Shown here: positions 37,320 through 46,144 of the stretch, in pieces
Layout of the letters: every line of letters begins with the position of its first letter
How positions within the stretch are numbered: the first letter of the stretch is position 1
Assembly (NCBI RefSeq): GCF_025263685.1
Contig: NZ_CP092109.1
Span: 1,613,001 to 1,677,000 of the forward strand
Reading direction: 5' to 3'
From: Geoalkalibacter halelectricus
GTDB taxonomy: Bacteria > Desulfobacterota > Desulfuromonadia > Desulfuromonadales > Geoalkalibacteraceae
Length of the DNA stretch: 64,000 nucleotides
Program-made: the position numbers and the translations under genes
Notes under the pieces: generated by a model
The model's database searches: none
The model's input: the letters and a program-made list of their open reading frames with translations, nothing else
What the model was told of the DNA's origin: nothing

Positions 37320-39587
37320 ATGCGAAAAAGCAAATTTCTTCGCCTGTTTCTCGTATTGATTCTTGCCATTTTGGTCACCGCCTGCGGTGGCGGTGGCGGC
37401 GGCGATGAACCGTTGTTTGATACCGATCCGGCACCCAATCAAGCACCGATTGCACGAATTACCGCACAGACGACTGAGATACCAGTAAACGGCACCGTAC
37501 AACTCGACGCAAGTGCCAGCAGCGACCCTGGCGGCCTGCCCTTTACCGCACTTGAATATCGTTGGACCCTGACCCAAATACCGTCAGGGAGCGATATTGA
37601 CCTCGTTTTCGGCCCCCAACCCTATAACCCGACCCTGACTCCGGACGTCGCCGGCCTTTACCATATTGAGCTTATTGTCAATAACGGCACCCTCGACAGC
37701 GCGCCAGCGACTGTCACCATCAACGCCACACCGCCCGCAGTCAACACGCCTCCTGAAGCCGCGGCGGGACCCGACCGGACTGTCGCCCTCGGCTTCCCCG
37801 TAGTACTTAACGCTTCCGACAGTCGTGATGTAGACGGTGACGCCCTTACCTACGCCTGGACTCTCACACCTGCAAACGGTAGCAGCGCCGAGATTGCCGA
37901 CCCGCAAGCCGTAACGACCTCCTTCACGCCTGACCTGCCAGGCACCTATGAAGTCCTGCTCCAGGTCACCGATACCCAAGGCGCAAGCGACACCGCGACC
38001 CTGCGGGTTGAAGTCATCCCCGCCTTTTTCCGCACCTATGGTGATGTCGGCTTTGAGGAAGCTCGTGCCATCGCCGTGCTGCCCGATGGCTATCTCATCG
38101 CCGGGGAATCCAACTCACCGAAGATCACGCTCCGCGACAGTTTCGACATTTGGGATTTCACCGTTTTTCGAACCAACCTGACTGGTGAAATCGAGGACAC
38201 CCTGGTCATACCTTCCACGCCTTCTGGAATCCAGACCGATTCATGGGCTGGCGAAACCTGGGCCATGGATACCGACGGCACCCACATTGCGCTGGCAGGT
38301 CTGCAAGGACAATTGGTAGAGGAGGATGACGGCAGCCTCTTTTATCCAAACCCTGATGCTATCATCATTGAGAAGCCCCTCGACGGGTCCCCCGGTGAAA
38401 TATCCGAATGGTACATTGCAGGCGATGCCTGGGATCAGGCACAAGCCATAATGTACACAGAGGATGGTGGCTTGCTTGTGTGCGGATTCTCCCGGTCTAC
38501 GGACTTTTTCGGCTCAAACGGCTCAGTGGCTTTTACCCGGAAAATTCAACCAGATGGCAACATTCAGATTCTCGATGACCTTATCGAGGCAGGCTACACC
38601 GACTGCTGGGCCGTAGCGGAGACGGCTCAAGATTATGTTTGGGCCGGCACTAACGACTTCCATGACCCCGATGTTGGCGACGCCTATCTGAGATTTATCA
38701 GCAAAAACAATGGCGTGGAGCCCAGGGAATACTTTATTGGCACGAATGAATCATGGGACGAATTTTTCGCTATCGACACCACCGAGGGCGGGGGGCTGAT
38801 TGCTGCCGGCTATACAGAATCCTTCGGGGCCCACGAATGGGGCGGCATGCTGATGGTCAAACTTCCCCAGGATTTCGACCCTGAAACCGGCGCTCCCGAA
38901 TGGGAAAAATCCTTAGTGAGGGAATTTTGTAGTGAAGCGCGCGGAGTCCAGCAAACTACTGACGGTGATTTCATTTTCGGCGGATTTGCCGACTACACCC
39001 TGCACCTTGACCCAGATAGCGGCGATTACTTTGGAAACTATTGTGTCCAAGAAGATATTTTCGAATCTGACGCTTATCTGGTCAAAATCGGCCAAAATTT
39101 GAATGCGCAAAACGAACTCGAGGTCATCTGGGAGCGCCTCTACGGCGGCAGCGGCCGCAGCGTTGCGCGCGCGGTCAAGCAAACCGCCGACGGCGGCTTT
39201 CTGCTCGGCGGCGACACCAATGCCTTCGGCCCCGGCGATCGCGCCATGCTACTGATCAAGACCGACGCCGAGGGACGGGTGCCGCCTATCGTTCAGCAAC
39301 CCTTGCCCAATGTGACGCGAATTGCCGGCAACGCTATTGCCGACATCAATGCCGGCAACAGCTTCGCCATGGTTCAGCACACCGTCGATCCGGAAAACCT
39401 GGACTTTCTGGAGCGCAAACTGAACTTCTCCGTTATCGGCCTGCCGTCGGGTCTGAGCATCAACGTCGAAACAGGAGTCATCAGCGGCACTCTTTCCGCC
39501 CCCGCGGGTGCCTACCCCATCACTGTCATCGCCGCGGATGAGGAGGGCTTGAGCGCCGCCGCCACCTTCACGCTCACGGTCCAATAA
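37320..39587 (+). CDS. Large lipoprotein with two PKD-like domains, propeller-like repeats and a C-terminal Ig-like domain
   Basis: A 755-residue surface-type lipoprotein. The leader ends at the lipobox LVTAC followed by six glycines. Two PKD-like domains come next (about 37-125 and 131-225; NQAPIARI and YAWTL, PGTYEVLLQVTD). Six copies of a motif like ARAVKQTADGGFLLGG follow at uneven spacing, suggesting a beta-propeller. The last 80 residues are a putative Ig domain (LPSGLSINVETGVISGTLSAPAG). No catalytic residues are evident; binding or adhesion is the likely role. Sampled lines inside it are only 42-55% G+C, lower than the neighbouring genes. AGGAG precedes the ATG; the earlier in-frame start at 37239 lacks a leader. 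Confidence 0.8.
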   Translation: MRKSKFLRLFLVLILAILVTACGGGGGGDEPLFDTDPAPNQAPIARITAQTTEIPVNGTVQLDASASSDPGGLPFTALEYRWTLTQIPSGSDIDLVFGPQPYNPTLTPDVAGLYHIELIVNNGTLDSAPATVTINATPPAVNTPPEAAAGPDRTVALGFPVVLNASDSRDVDGDALTYAWTLTPANGSSAEIADPQAVTTSFTPDLPGTYEVLLQVTDTQGASDTATLRVEVIPAFFRTYGDVGFEEARAIAVLPDGYLIAGESNSPKITLRDSFDIWDFTVFRTNLTGEIEDTLVIPSTPSGIQTDSWAGETWAMDTDGTHIALAGLQGQLVEEDDGSLFYPNPDAIIIEKPLDGSPGEISEWYIAGDAWDQAQAIMYTEDGGLLVCGFSRSTDFFGSNGSVAFTRKIQPDGNIQILDDLIEAGYTDCWAVAETAQDYVWAGTNDFHDPDVGDAYLRFISKNNGVEPREYFIGTNESWDEFFAIDTTEGGGLIAAGYTESFGAHEWGGMLMVKLPQDFDPETGAPEWEKSLVREFCSEARGVQQTTDGDFIFGGFADYTLHLDPDSGDYFGNYCVQEDIFESDAYLVKIGQNLNAQNELEVIWERLYGGSGRSVARAVKQTADGGFLLGGDTNAFGPGDRAMLLIKTDAEGRVPPIVQQPLPNVTRIAGNAIADINAGNSFAMVQHTVDPENLDFLERKLNFSVIGLPSGLSINVETGVISGTLSAPAGAYPITVIAADEEGLSAAATFTLTVQ

Positions 39588-39615
39588 CCCCGTCTCATCG
39601 CGACTCGTTTCACCC

Positions 39616-39646
39616 ACCGCGCCCCACATCGGGGCGCGGTTTTTTT
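39616..39646 (+). terminator. Terminator of the PKD lipoprotein gene
   Basis: ACCGCGCCCC and GGGGCGCGGT pair around a 3-base loop (ACA with flanks) and are followed by seven T residues. Confidence 0.9.
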
Positions 39647-39686
39647 ATCTCCGGCCGACTTTCTCGCGCAGGATGAAAATAACCCC

Positions 39687-39716
39687 TTGCATTTCGTCAA
39701 CAGACTGATTTATATA
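39687..39716 (+). promoter_or_regulatory. Possible promoter of the small RNA / csp leader
   Basis: TTGCAT (39687-39692) and TATATA (39711-39716) are 18 bases apart, placing a start near 39723, just before the candidate RNA. Confidence 0.4.
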
Positions 39717-39721
39717 CTGTC

Positions 39722-39806
39722 TTGTACGGCAAGGTGGTGCAGCTTCGATTCTGTTTACGGGTAAAACAGACAGACCGCACAAGCCGCAGGCTGGGCGGTC
39801 TTTTTT
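39722..39806 (+). ncRNA. Candidate small RNA or attenuating 5' leader of the cold-shock gene
   Basis: Between a likely promoter and csp lies an 85-base segment with two hairpins. The first is CTGTTT-acgggt-AAAACAG (about 39751-39769). The second is AGACCGC ... GCGGTCT (39772-39801) followed by six T residues, a proper intrinsic terminator 67 bases before the csp ATG. No open frame fits. Either it is an independent short RNA, or the terminator is a regulated attenuator in the csp leader. I do not recognise the family. Confidence 0.5.
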
Positions 39807-39872
39807 ATTCCCTGCCACGTTGAAGCCGCACCGACACGACAACGGGTTTTGTAAAACAAGGAGCAAAAAGGC

Positions 39873-40073
39873 ATGACTGAGGGAACGGTAAAATGGTTTA
39901 ACGACGCCAAAGGTTTCGGGTTCATCCAGCAGGACAACGGCCCCGATGTGTTCGTCCACTTCTCCGCCATTCAGGGCGACGGCTTCAAGTCCCTCGTCGA
40001 GGGTGATCGGGTGCGCTTCGATGTGACCCAGGGCCAGAAAGGGCCCCAGGCCAGCAACGTCGTAAAAATCTGA
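39873..40073 (+). CDS. Cold-shock protein (CspA family)
   Basis: A 66-residue OB-fold protein with both RNA-binding motifs, KGFGFIQ (RNP1) and VFVHF (RNP2), starting [14 protein letters not shown]. It binds single-stranded RNA/DNA and removes secondary structure. AAGGAG lies 9 bases before the ATG. A strong terminator follows, so it is a single-gene transcript, possibly controlled by the leader hairpins upstream. Confidence 0.97.
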   Translation: MTEGTVKWFNDAKGFGFIQQDNGPDVFVHFSAIQGDGFKSLVEGDRVRFDVTQGQKGPQASNVVKI

Positions 40074-40096
40074 GCATTCAGATCTACGCCGACCCC

Positions 40097-40127
40097 AAGC
40101 TCCACGGCCGTGCCGTGGAGCTTTTTT
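40097..40127 (+). terminator. Terminator of the cold-shock gene
   Basis: AAGCTCCACGG pairs with CCGTGGAGCTT, followed by a T run. Confidence 0.9.
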
Positions 40128-40138
40128 AGTATCTATCC

Positions 40139-40173
40139 ACCCTCGCCATGGGGGCTGTGACCCCATGCTGAAC
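40139..40173. repeat. REP-like repeat, single module (copy B)
   Basis: It reads CACCCTCGCCATGGGGGCTG then TGACCCCATG, the right module of the composite elements at 32648 and 58064. It lies just before ppiB. Confidence 0.75.
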
Positions 40174-40199
40174 AACTACTTTTTTTCCGGAGAATCGCC

Positions 40200-40721
40200 A
40201 TGGAACAGAAAAATCCCCAGGTCGTCCTGCACACCTCGCACGGTGAGGTCACCGTTGAACTCTTTGCCCAGCAAGCCCCCGCCTCCACGGAAAACTTCCT
40301 CGCCTATGCGCGCGAGGGCTATTATGACGGCACCATCTTTCATCGGGTGATCGGAAACTTCATGATTCAAGGCGGCGGCCTGACCCCCGACATGCAGAAC
40401 AAGAAAACCAAGGCGCCCATCAAGAACGAGGCCGACAACGGCCTGAAGAACGAGCGCGGCACCCTGGCCATGGCCCGCACCCAGGTGGTCGACAGCGCCA
40501 CCAGCCAGTTCTTCATCAACGTCACCGACAACGACTTTCTCAACCACCGCGACAAAACCCCCAACGGTTACGGTTACGCGGTGTTCGGCAAAGTCGTCCA
40601 GGGCATGGACGTGGTCGACGCAATCCGCAAGGTGCCGACCGGCAACGCCGGCTTTCATCAGGACGTGCCCAAGGAGCCCGTTTTGATCGAAAAAGCCGAG
40701 GTGCTGAACGAGGGCGCCTGA
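40200..40721 (+). CDS. ppiB: Peptidyl-prolyl cis-trans isomerase, cyclophilin type
   Basis: A 173-residue cytoplasmic cyclophilin (no leader). [27 protein letters not shown] contains the catalytic Arg and the hydrophobic pocket (F, M, Q), and [20 protein letters not shown] and [14 protein letters not shown] are standard. It speeds proline isomerisation during folding. It is flanked by two repeat elements and is probably a single-gene unit. Confidence 0.96.
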   Translation: MEQKNPQVVLHTSHGEVTVELFAQQAPASTENFLAYAREGYYDGTIFHRVIGNFMIQGGGLTPDMQNKKTKAPIKNEADNGLKNERGTLAMARTQVVDSATSQFFINVTDNDFLNHRDKTPNGYGYAVFGKVVQGMDVVDAIRKVPTGNAGFHQDVPKEPVLIEKAEVLNEGA

Positions 40722-40748
40722 TCCGCAACGACCCTGGCTCACCCACCT

Positions 40749-40913
40749 AGGAGGCTGTCGGACTATCCATGAGCCGGCTGCAAATCCGGCTGTTTGGCCC
40801 GGATTCCGGCTCCTTTTCGGTACGTAGCTACGGCTATGCACTCTCAAAGGAGCCAAAATCCGGACAGAAACATCCAAATTTTCGCTGCGGCCCGGATAGT
40901 CCGACAGCCTCCT
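40749..40913. repeat. 165-bp palindromic dispersed repeat, copy 3
   Basis: It has the same orientation and length as 15001-15165, with perfect 20-bp terminal inverted repeats and a few internal substitutions. It starts 27 bases after the ppiB stop. Confidence 0.9.
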
Positions 40914-40959
40914 AGCCCAGCCTGACGCCGCACAGCGCTCAGAGTTCGGTCCCAGTCAT

Positions 40960-41017
40960 AAAAAAACCGCCGGTGCGCCGAGGAGACATCTCCTCGTGCC
41001 GCACCGGCGGTTTTTTG
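40960..41017. terminator. Long bidirectional terminator hairpin
   Basis: AAAAAACCGCCGGTGCG and its complement flank a second stem (CGAGGAGA/TCTCCTCG). A runs at the left and T runs at the right let it work in both directions. It lies between ppiB and the abl operon. Confidence 0.85.
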
Positions 41018-41150
41018 TGCCCGTTCCCCTGCCCTGGATCTCCCCTTCGCGGATTTGTGATCGATCTTTTTTCCGCATGTAAAAAGCCAACAAACCACTG
41101 GAATTACGCTCTATTCCTGGATGATTGATTTATTTGTCCTGATGGTCGAT

Positions 41151-41179
41151 TTGACTTAAGCTCTTCATTTCCCTAGAAT
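41151..41179 (+). promoter_or_regulatory. Promoter of the ablAB operon
   Basis: TTGACT (41151-41156) and TAGAAT (41174-41179) are exactly 17 bases apart, 60 bases before the ablA ATG. Each differs from consensus at one position. The stretch 41018-41150 before it shows nothing else. Confidence 0.7.
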
Positions 41180-41238
41180 GTTCCGTTGTATTTTCCAAGG
41201 ATTTTTTCTCCATATTCATAGAAAGGGACATTTCAACC

Positions 41239-42552
41239 ATGGGCATCTATTCTCCCAATCAGCAGGATATTGCACGCAGAATCAACGTCGACTGTGCTCA
41301 ATCAAATTGGCAGGATTGGAAATGGCAGCTGAAACATTCCGTGACCTCCATCGACACCTTCGAGGATCTGCTCAACATCCGCTTCCCCGCGACGGAGCGC
41401 AAAAAGCTTGAGATGACCCTGCGCAAATTTCCCCTCTCGGTCACTCCCTACTACCTCTCCCTCATCGACACCGAGGACTATGACAATTGCCCGGTGTTTC
41501 GTCAGGCCTTCCCGGCGCCGGCGGAACTCGAGATCGGCAAGTGCGATCTCGCCGATCCCCTGGCCGAGGATCAGGACAGTCCGGCGCCGGGCATCACCCA
41601 TCGCTATCCCGACCGGGTGCTGTTTCACGTCAGCAACGTCTGCTCCATGTACTGCCGCCACTGCACGCGCAAGCGCAAGGTGGGCGACCAGGATTCGATT
41701 CCCGGCCGCGCGGAGCTGGAAAAAGGCATCGCCTATATCCGCAATCACCCCGAGGTGCGCGACGTGCTTCTCTCGGGCGGCGACCCCCTGATGCTCAACG
41801 ATGAGTATCTCGACTGGATTCTCGGCGAGATTCGCGCCATCGACCATGTCGAAGTCATCCGCATCGGCTCGCGCATGCCGGTGGTGCTGCCCTATCGCAT
41901 CACCGACGATCTGGTGGCCATGCTCAAAAAGCATCAGCCCCTGTGGCTCAACACCCATTTCAACCACCCGCGCGAGATCACGACCTCGAGCAAAACCGCG
42001 ATTCGCAAACTGGCCGACGCCGGCATCCCCCTCGGCAACCAAACGGTGCTGCTGGCCGGGGTCAACGACTGCCCGCGCGTCATCAAGGCCCTGGTGCACA
42101 AGCTGGTGGCCAACCGGGTGCGGCCCTATTATCTCTACCAGTGCGATCTGGCCGAGGGCCTGTCGCATTTTCGCACCCCGGTGGGCAAGGGCATCGAGAT
42201 CATGGAGAGCCTCATCGGCCACACCAGCGGCTTTTCCGTGCCCACCTACGTCATCGACGCCCCGGGCGGCGGCGGCAAGATTCCCCTCAACCCCAACTAT
42301 TTGATTTCCCTATCCACCAACAAGGTGGTGCTGCGTAATTATGAAGGCGTCATCACCACCTATCAGGAACCCGACAGCTACGAAGCCGATTTCTGCAACC
42401 GCAACTGCAACGAATGCCGCCTGCATCTCAAACTCGACGATGCCGAGGAATATCGCGCCACGGGCATCGAGATGCTGCTTTCGGACTGGAACCAGACCAT
42501 CTCCCTGACCCCGCGCAACAACGAACGCATGGAGCGGAGGAATCATGAGTGA
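41239..42552 (+). CDS. ablA: L-lysine 2,3-aminomutase
   Basis: A 437-residue radical SAM, PLP-dependent enzyme that converts L-lysine to beta-lysine. The radical SAM cluster motif is CSMYCRHC, followed by the RKRKVG basic segment; [10 protein letters not shown] and [11 protein letters not shown] are typical of KamA/AblA, and the C-terminal [13 protein letters not shown] supplies the zinc cysteines. In archaea and some anaerobic bacteria the product feeds AblB to make the compatible solute N-epsilon-acetyl-beta-lysine. The gene overlaps ablB by eight bases, so the pair is co-translated. Confidence 0.95.
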   Translation: MGIYSPNQQDIARRINVDCAQSNWQDWKWQLKHSVTSIDTFEDLLNIRFPATERKKLEMTLRKFPLSVTPYYLSLIDTEDYDNCPVFRQAFPAPAELEIGKCDLADPLAEDQDSPAPGITHRYPDRVLFHVSNVCSMYCRHCTRKRKVGDQDSIPGRAELEKGIAYIRNHPEVRDVLLSGGDPLMLNDEYLDWILGEIRAIDHVEVIRIGSRMPVVLPYRITDDLVAMLKKHQPLWLNTHFNHPREITTSSKTAIRKLADAGIPLGNQTVLLAGVNDCPRVIKALVHKLVANRVRPYYLYQCDLAEGLSHFRTPVGKGIEIMESLIGHTSGFSVPTYVIDAPGGGGKIPLNPNYLISLSTNKVVLRNYEGVITTYQEPDSYEADFCNRNCNECRLHLKLDDAEEYRATGIEMLLSDWNQTISLTPRNNERMERRNHE

Positions 42553-43384
42553 CGTCGTCGAGCGCCTGGGGCGCTCCCAGATTCAGCACGGCAAAAGCAA
42601 CGACCGCATCTACCTGATGAAGCTTGACCCCGCGGAGGCGCCTCGGCTGGTGCCGCAGCTCGATCAGTTGGCGCGCAACAAAGGCTACACCAAGATTTTC
42701 GCCAAGGTTCCCGCGCGGGCGCGTCCTGTGTTCGCCCTGGCAGGCTACCGCGAAGAAGCGGCCATTCCCGGTTTCTTCGGCGGACGCGAGGACGCGGCCT
42801 TTTTCGGCAAATACTTCTGCGAGCGGCGCCGCAGGGAACGCAAGCCCGACCAGGTGCAGGAGGTGATCGATGCCGCCCGCGCCAAGGCCGGCACGGCGCC
42901 TACTCCGCAACTTGAAAACGGCTATCGCCTGCGCCCACTGGGCCCGCGAGACGCCGAGGCCATGGCCGCGCTGTACCGCGAGGTCTTTGCCTCCTACCCT
43001 TTCCCCATCCATGATCCCGCTTATCTGCGTCAGACCATGGACGAGAACATTCTCTACTGGGGTGTTGAGGACGGATCGCGCCTGGCGGCCATCTCTTCGG
43101 CGGAGACCTACGCGGCCGACGGCAACGCGGAAATGACCGATTTCGCCACCCTGCCCGCCTACCGCGGGGCCGGCTTCGCCCAGGTGTTGCTGGCGCGGAT
43201 GGAGGAGGAACTCAACAAACGCGGGTACCGCACCGCCTACACCATCGCCCGCGCCTACAGCTTCGGCATGAACATCACCTTCGCCAAGCACGGCTACCGC
43301 TTCAGCGGCACCCTGACCCACAACACCGACATTTCCGGCGAACTGGAAAGCATGAATGTCTGGTATAAGCCGCTGGACTCTTAA
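42545..43384 (+). CDS. ablB: Beta-lysine N6-acetyltransferase
   Basis: A 279-residue protein whose C-terminal half is a GNAT acetyltransferase ([22 protein letters not shown], then [22 protein letters not shown] with the acetyl-CoA loop). The N-terminal half, with [23 protein letters not shown] and the [16 protein letters not shown] segment, is specific to AblB. It acetylates beta-lysine on N6 to give the osmolyte. The ATG sits within the 3' end of ablA. The operon implies growth under osmotic stress. Confidence 0.93.
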   Translation: MSDVVERLGRSQIQHGKSNDRIYLMKLDPAEAPRLVPQLDQLARNKGYTKIFAKVPARARPVFALAGYREEAAIPGFFGGREDAAFFGKYFCERRRRERKPDQVQEVIDAARAKAGTAPTPQLENGYRLRPLGPRDAEAMAALYREVFASYPFPIHDPAYLRQTMDENILYWGVEDGSRLAAISSAETYAADGNAEMTDFATLPAYRGAGFAQVLLARMEEELNKRGYRTAYTIARAYSFGMNITFAKHGYRFSGTLTHNTDISGELESMNVWYKPLDS

Positions 43385-43399
43385 ACAATCCCATTCATC

Positions 43400-43460
43400 C
43401 GGTGAGGGGTCGCAGCCCCCATGGCCGCTTGTCATGGGGGTTGCGACCCCATGCTGAACA
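43400..43460. repeat. REP-like repeat, inverted double module (copy C)
   Basis: GGGGTCGCAGCCCCCATGG is followed after a few bases by CATGGGGGTTGCGACCCCATG, making a head-to-head pair with a very short centre. It lies right after ablB. Confidence 0.8.
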
Positions 43461-43521
43461 GGCAAAAATCACCCGGCTTTCTTCATGCCTTGACAGAGGC
43501 CGACCAACTTGGCCACAATCC

Positions 43522-43557
43522 AACCCGCGCTGCCCGCCAAGGCAGCGCGGGTTTTTT
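43522..43557 (+). terminator. Intrinsic terminator or leader hairpin before mntP
   Basis: AACCCGCGCTGCC pairs with GGCAGCGCGGGTT around a short loop, followed by T residues. TTGACA (43490-43495) with CACAAT (43514-43519) lies just upstream, so it could also be a hairpin at the very start of the mntP transcript. Confidence 0.75.
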
Positions 43558-43587
43558 CGTCCGCCAAACCGCTCACCTGGAGGTCAC

Positions 43588-44148
43588 ATGGGCTTTCTCA
43601 CTCTGATCGGACTTTCCGTGGCCTTGGCCATGGATGCCTTTGCCGTGGCTCTGGGGGTCGGGGTGGTGCTGCCGCGCATGACGGTGCGCCAGGTTCTGCG
43701 CCTGAGTTTTCACTTCGGCCTGTTCCAGGCCCTGATGCCGGTGATCGGCTGGTTTGCTGGATTGACGGTGCAGAAGTGGATCTCCGCCTATGCACCCTGG
43801 GTGGCCTTCGGGCTGCTGGCCCTGATCGGCGGCAAGATGATCTGGGAAGCCTTTCAGGAGGAAAAAGCCCTGCGCGAGCACCGTGATCCCACCCGCGGCC
43901 TGTCGCTGTTCCTGCTCTCCGTGGCGACGAGTATCGACGCCCTGGCCGTGGGCTTGTCCCTGGCCATGCTGGAAATCAGTGTCTGGTTTCCGGCCCTGAT
44001 CATTGGTCTGGTGGCGGCGGCCTTCACGACCGCCGGCATGCTGCTCGGCAAGCGCATCGGCTCGGCCTGGGGCCCCAAGGTGGAGGTGTGTGGAGGCCTG
44101 GTGCTATTGGCTATCGGCCTCAAAATCCTGCTGGAAGAGATTTTGTGA
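43588..44148 (+). CDS. mntP: Manganese efflux pump MntP
   Basis: A 186-residue protein with six helices. The MntP motifs are present: ALAMDAFAVALGVGV in TM1 with the Asp used for Mn2+, the RQVLRLSFHFGLFQALMPVIGWFAG stretch, and the symmetry-related SVATSIDALAVGLSLAML in the second half. It exports Mn2+ across the inner membrane. TGGAGG precedes the ATG at 43588; a longer frame back to 43402 runs through a repeat and a terminator and is not credible. Confidence 0.95.
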   Translation: MGFLTLIGLSVALAMDAFAVALGVGVVLPRMTVRQVLRLSFHFGLFQALMPVIGWFAGLTVQKWISAYAPWVAFGLLALIGGKMIWEAFQEEKALREHRDPTRGLSLFLLSVATSIDALAVGLSLAMLEISVWFPALIIGLVAAAFTTAGMLLGKRIGSAWGPKVEVCGGLVLLAIGLKILLEEIL

Positions 44149-44165
44149 AAAACGAACGAACTGTT

Positions 44166-44191
44166 CGCCATGGGGGCTGCGACCCCACACC
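44166..44191. repeat. REP-like repeat, single module (copy D)
   Basis: CGCCATGGGGGCTGCGACCC followed by CACAC, lying between the converging mntP and the next minus-strand gene. Confidence 0.7.
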
Positions 44192-44211
44192 ATATAAGTT
44201 GAGACAATGGA

Positions 44212-44592
44212 TCAGAGATTGGAGAAGGAGAAGACCAAACCCACCAGGGAGATGACGCCGAGAATAATCAGCGAAACGCAGCACTGATCCTCGGCACGGC
44301 GGCTGCGCCGCCAGTTGATGAACAAGCCCAACACGCTCAGAACCAGCCCCAGAACCATCAGTGCCTGCAGATAGCCCAGCAGTTCGAGGTCCCAATAGGG
44401 ATCGAGGGGCAGGTTGTAGTAGCGCTCGAAAAAGGTCTCGACCTGCGGCTTGGCCTTGGCCACCAGGAGCAGCGCCAGAAACAGCAACAACCAACTTCCC
44501 ACCGCCAGCCATTCCAGGGAACGCACCCAGATATCCGGACGGCGGCGCCGCTCGACCCTCGGATACCCCTGCCTACCATGTTTCTCGCTCAT
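44212..44592 (-). CDS. Hypothetical three-helix membrane protein
   Basis: A 126-residue protein of unknown function. A basic N-terminus (KHGRQGYPRVERRRRPD) is followed by three hydrophobic helices (about 27-46, 70-91 and 105-124), with an acidic, aromatic loop (VETFFERYYNLPLDPYWDLELLGY) between the first two. I recognise no family motif. It lies 37 bases after the HDOD/GGDEF gene start region's end on the same strand, so it may be transcribed with it. Confidence 0.7.
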   Translation of the reverse strand: MSEKHGRQGYPRVERRRRPDIWVRSLEWLAVGSWLLLFLALLLVAKAKPQVETFFERYYNLPLDPYWDLELLGYLQALMVLGLVLSVLGLFINWRRSRRAEDQCCVSLIILGVISLVGLVFSFSNL

Positions 44593-44629
44593 GGAGTCCT
44601 CCCGTAATCCAATTTTTCAACCCTCATTC

Positions 44630-46144
44630 TCAGACCTCGGACAGCGTGCCGAGGCTCACGCGGTTGCGCCCGCCGCGCTTGGACGCATACAAAGCGCCGT
44701 CGGCGGCATCGATGAGCTCTCCCTTGGAGCGCGGGCCCATGCCTGGCTCGTAGCTGGTCGCCCCGACACTCACCGTCAGGGTCAGGGGACCCGCGTCGGT
44801 GGAGATTTGCATTTGTTCGATGCCGCGGCGCAGGCGCTGGGCCAAAACCATGACGCCCTTGGCGTCGGTTTCCGGCAACACGATGGCGAATTCCTCGCCG
44901 CCATAGCGCGCCACCACGTCGGTGCGCCGGGTCAGCGCGCCAAACTGGACACCAATGGCCTTGAGCACCTGATCGCCTACGGGATGACCGTGATTGTCGT
45001 TGATCGCCTTGAAGTGATCGATATCGATGAGCACCAGCCCCAGGGGGCGGCCATAACGCACCGCGCGGCCCATCTCCTGGTCGAGCAGGTCTTGAAAATA
45101 TCGATGGTTGTAGAGGCCGGTCAGGCCGTCGCGAAAGGCCAGCTCGCGCAGCTTCTCGTTGGCTTCGCCGAGTTCCCGAGCCAGACGCTCGGCCTTGTCC
45201 TTGGCTTGCTTGAGTTCGACCACCAGCTGTTCATAGGACAGGTTGAGTTTGCCGAGTTCTTCATTGGCCTCCTGCAACATCTGCGAAAAGGGCCGCAACT
45301 CTCCCGGCGCCAGATCAAAGGAGGAGAGTACCTCCAGGGTTTTTTCCGCCACCGCGTCAATGAGCGCGTCGACCTCTTCGCCTTCGACGCCGTAGCGCGC
45401 CAGACGCTCCTTGACGTAGGCGATGCGCTGTGAGCAGCGCGAGCCATGATAGATGGAAGAGAGCGCATCGGCCAGGCACAGCACATCTCCGGCCGGTCGG
45501 CCGGCCTCACTGCCCGCCGCACAGACGTGGTGTTTGCCCACCGCCTGCCAGATGGATTCCGGCAGCCCCCAGGATCTGAGCAGTTCGGCGCCCAGTTCGC
45601 TGTGGTCGAAGCCGAACATGCGCCGCTCGACCGCAGCCAGGCGTTCGCCCGAGGCACGTTTGTCGCTGAGGGCCTGGGCATAGCTTCCTGGATCCCAGAA
45701 ATGCATGACCATGACGCCGAGATCCATCAACAGCGCGCTGACAAAGGTATCGCCGGTCTTGCAGTTGAGGTGCTGGGCTACCAGTTCGGCGCCCACCGCG
45801 GCGGTGACGGCGCGGCGCCAGAAATAATCGAAGTCGAACCCTTCTCCGGCCGTGCCGCGCATGCCTTGGGCGATGACGAATGACAGGGCGATGTTTTTGA
45901 GCTGATCGATGCCGAGCAGCGCAATCGCCTTCTCGATGGTATCCACCGGATACTTGGGGCTGTAGAAGGTCGAATTGGCGACCCGCAGGATTTTGGCGCT
46001 CAGCGCCGGGTCCGAGGCGATGATGCGCCCCAGATCGCGAAAGGAGCTGTCGTCGCGCCGCACCGCATCGAGAATATGCACGGCGATGGCCGGCGGCGAT
46101 GGCAGCTTGATGTCTTGCTTAAGAACCTTGTGCAGAGCACTCAT
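44630..46144 (-). CDS. HDOD-domain diguanylate cyclase
   Basis: A protein of about 504 residues. The N-terminal HDOD domain (about 10-215) starts IKLPSPPAIAVHILDAV and includes IASDPALSAKILRVANS and ALLMDLGVMVMH. A coiled coil (about 290-335) connects to a GGDEF domain with GGEEF at the active site. The I-site RxxD is present five residues before it (RRTDVVARYGGEEF), so feedback inhibition is expected. It should make c-di-GMP. The start ATG at 46144 lies inside the end of the upstream GGDEF/EAL gene (stop at 46119), so the two are translationally coupled. Confidence 0.9.
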   Translation of the reverse strand: MSALHKVLKQDIKLPSPPAIAVHILDAVRRDDSSFRDLGRIIASDPALSAKILRVANSTFYSPKYPVDTIEKAIALLGIDQLKNIALSFVIAQGMRGTAGEGFDFDYFWRRAVTAAVGAELVAQHLNCKTGDTFVSALLMDLGVMVMHFWDPGSYAQALSDKRASGERLAAVERRMFGFDHSELGAELLRSWGLPESIWQAVGKHHVCAAGSEAGRPAGDVLCLADALSSIYHGSRCSQRIAYVKERLARYGVEGEEVDALIDAVAEKTLEVLSSFDLAPGELRPFSQMLQEANEELGKLNLSYEQLVVELKQAKDKAERLARELGEANEKLRELAFRDGLTGLYNHRYFQDLLDQEMGRAVRYGRPLGLVLIDIDHFKAINDNHGHPVGDQVLKAIGVQFGALTRRTDVVARYGGEEFAIVLPETDAKGVMVLAQRLRRGIEQMQISTDAGPLTLTVSVGATSYEPGMGPRSKGELIDAADGALYASKRGGRNRVSLGTLSEV

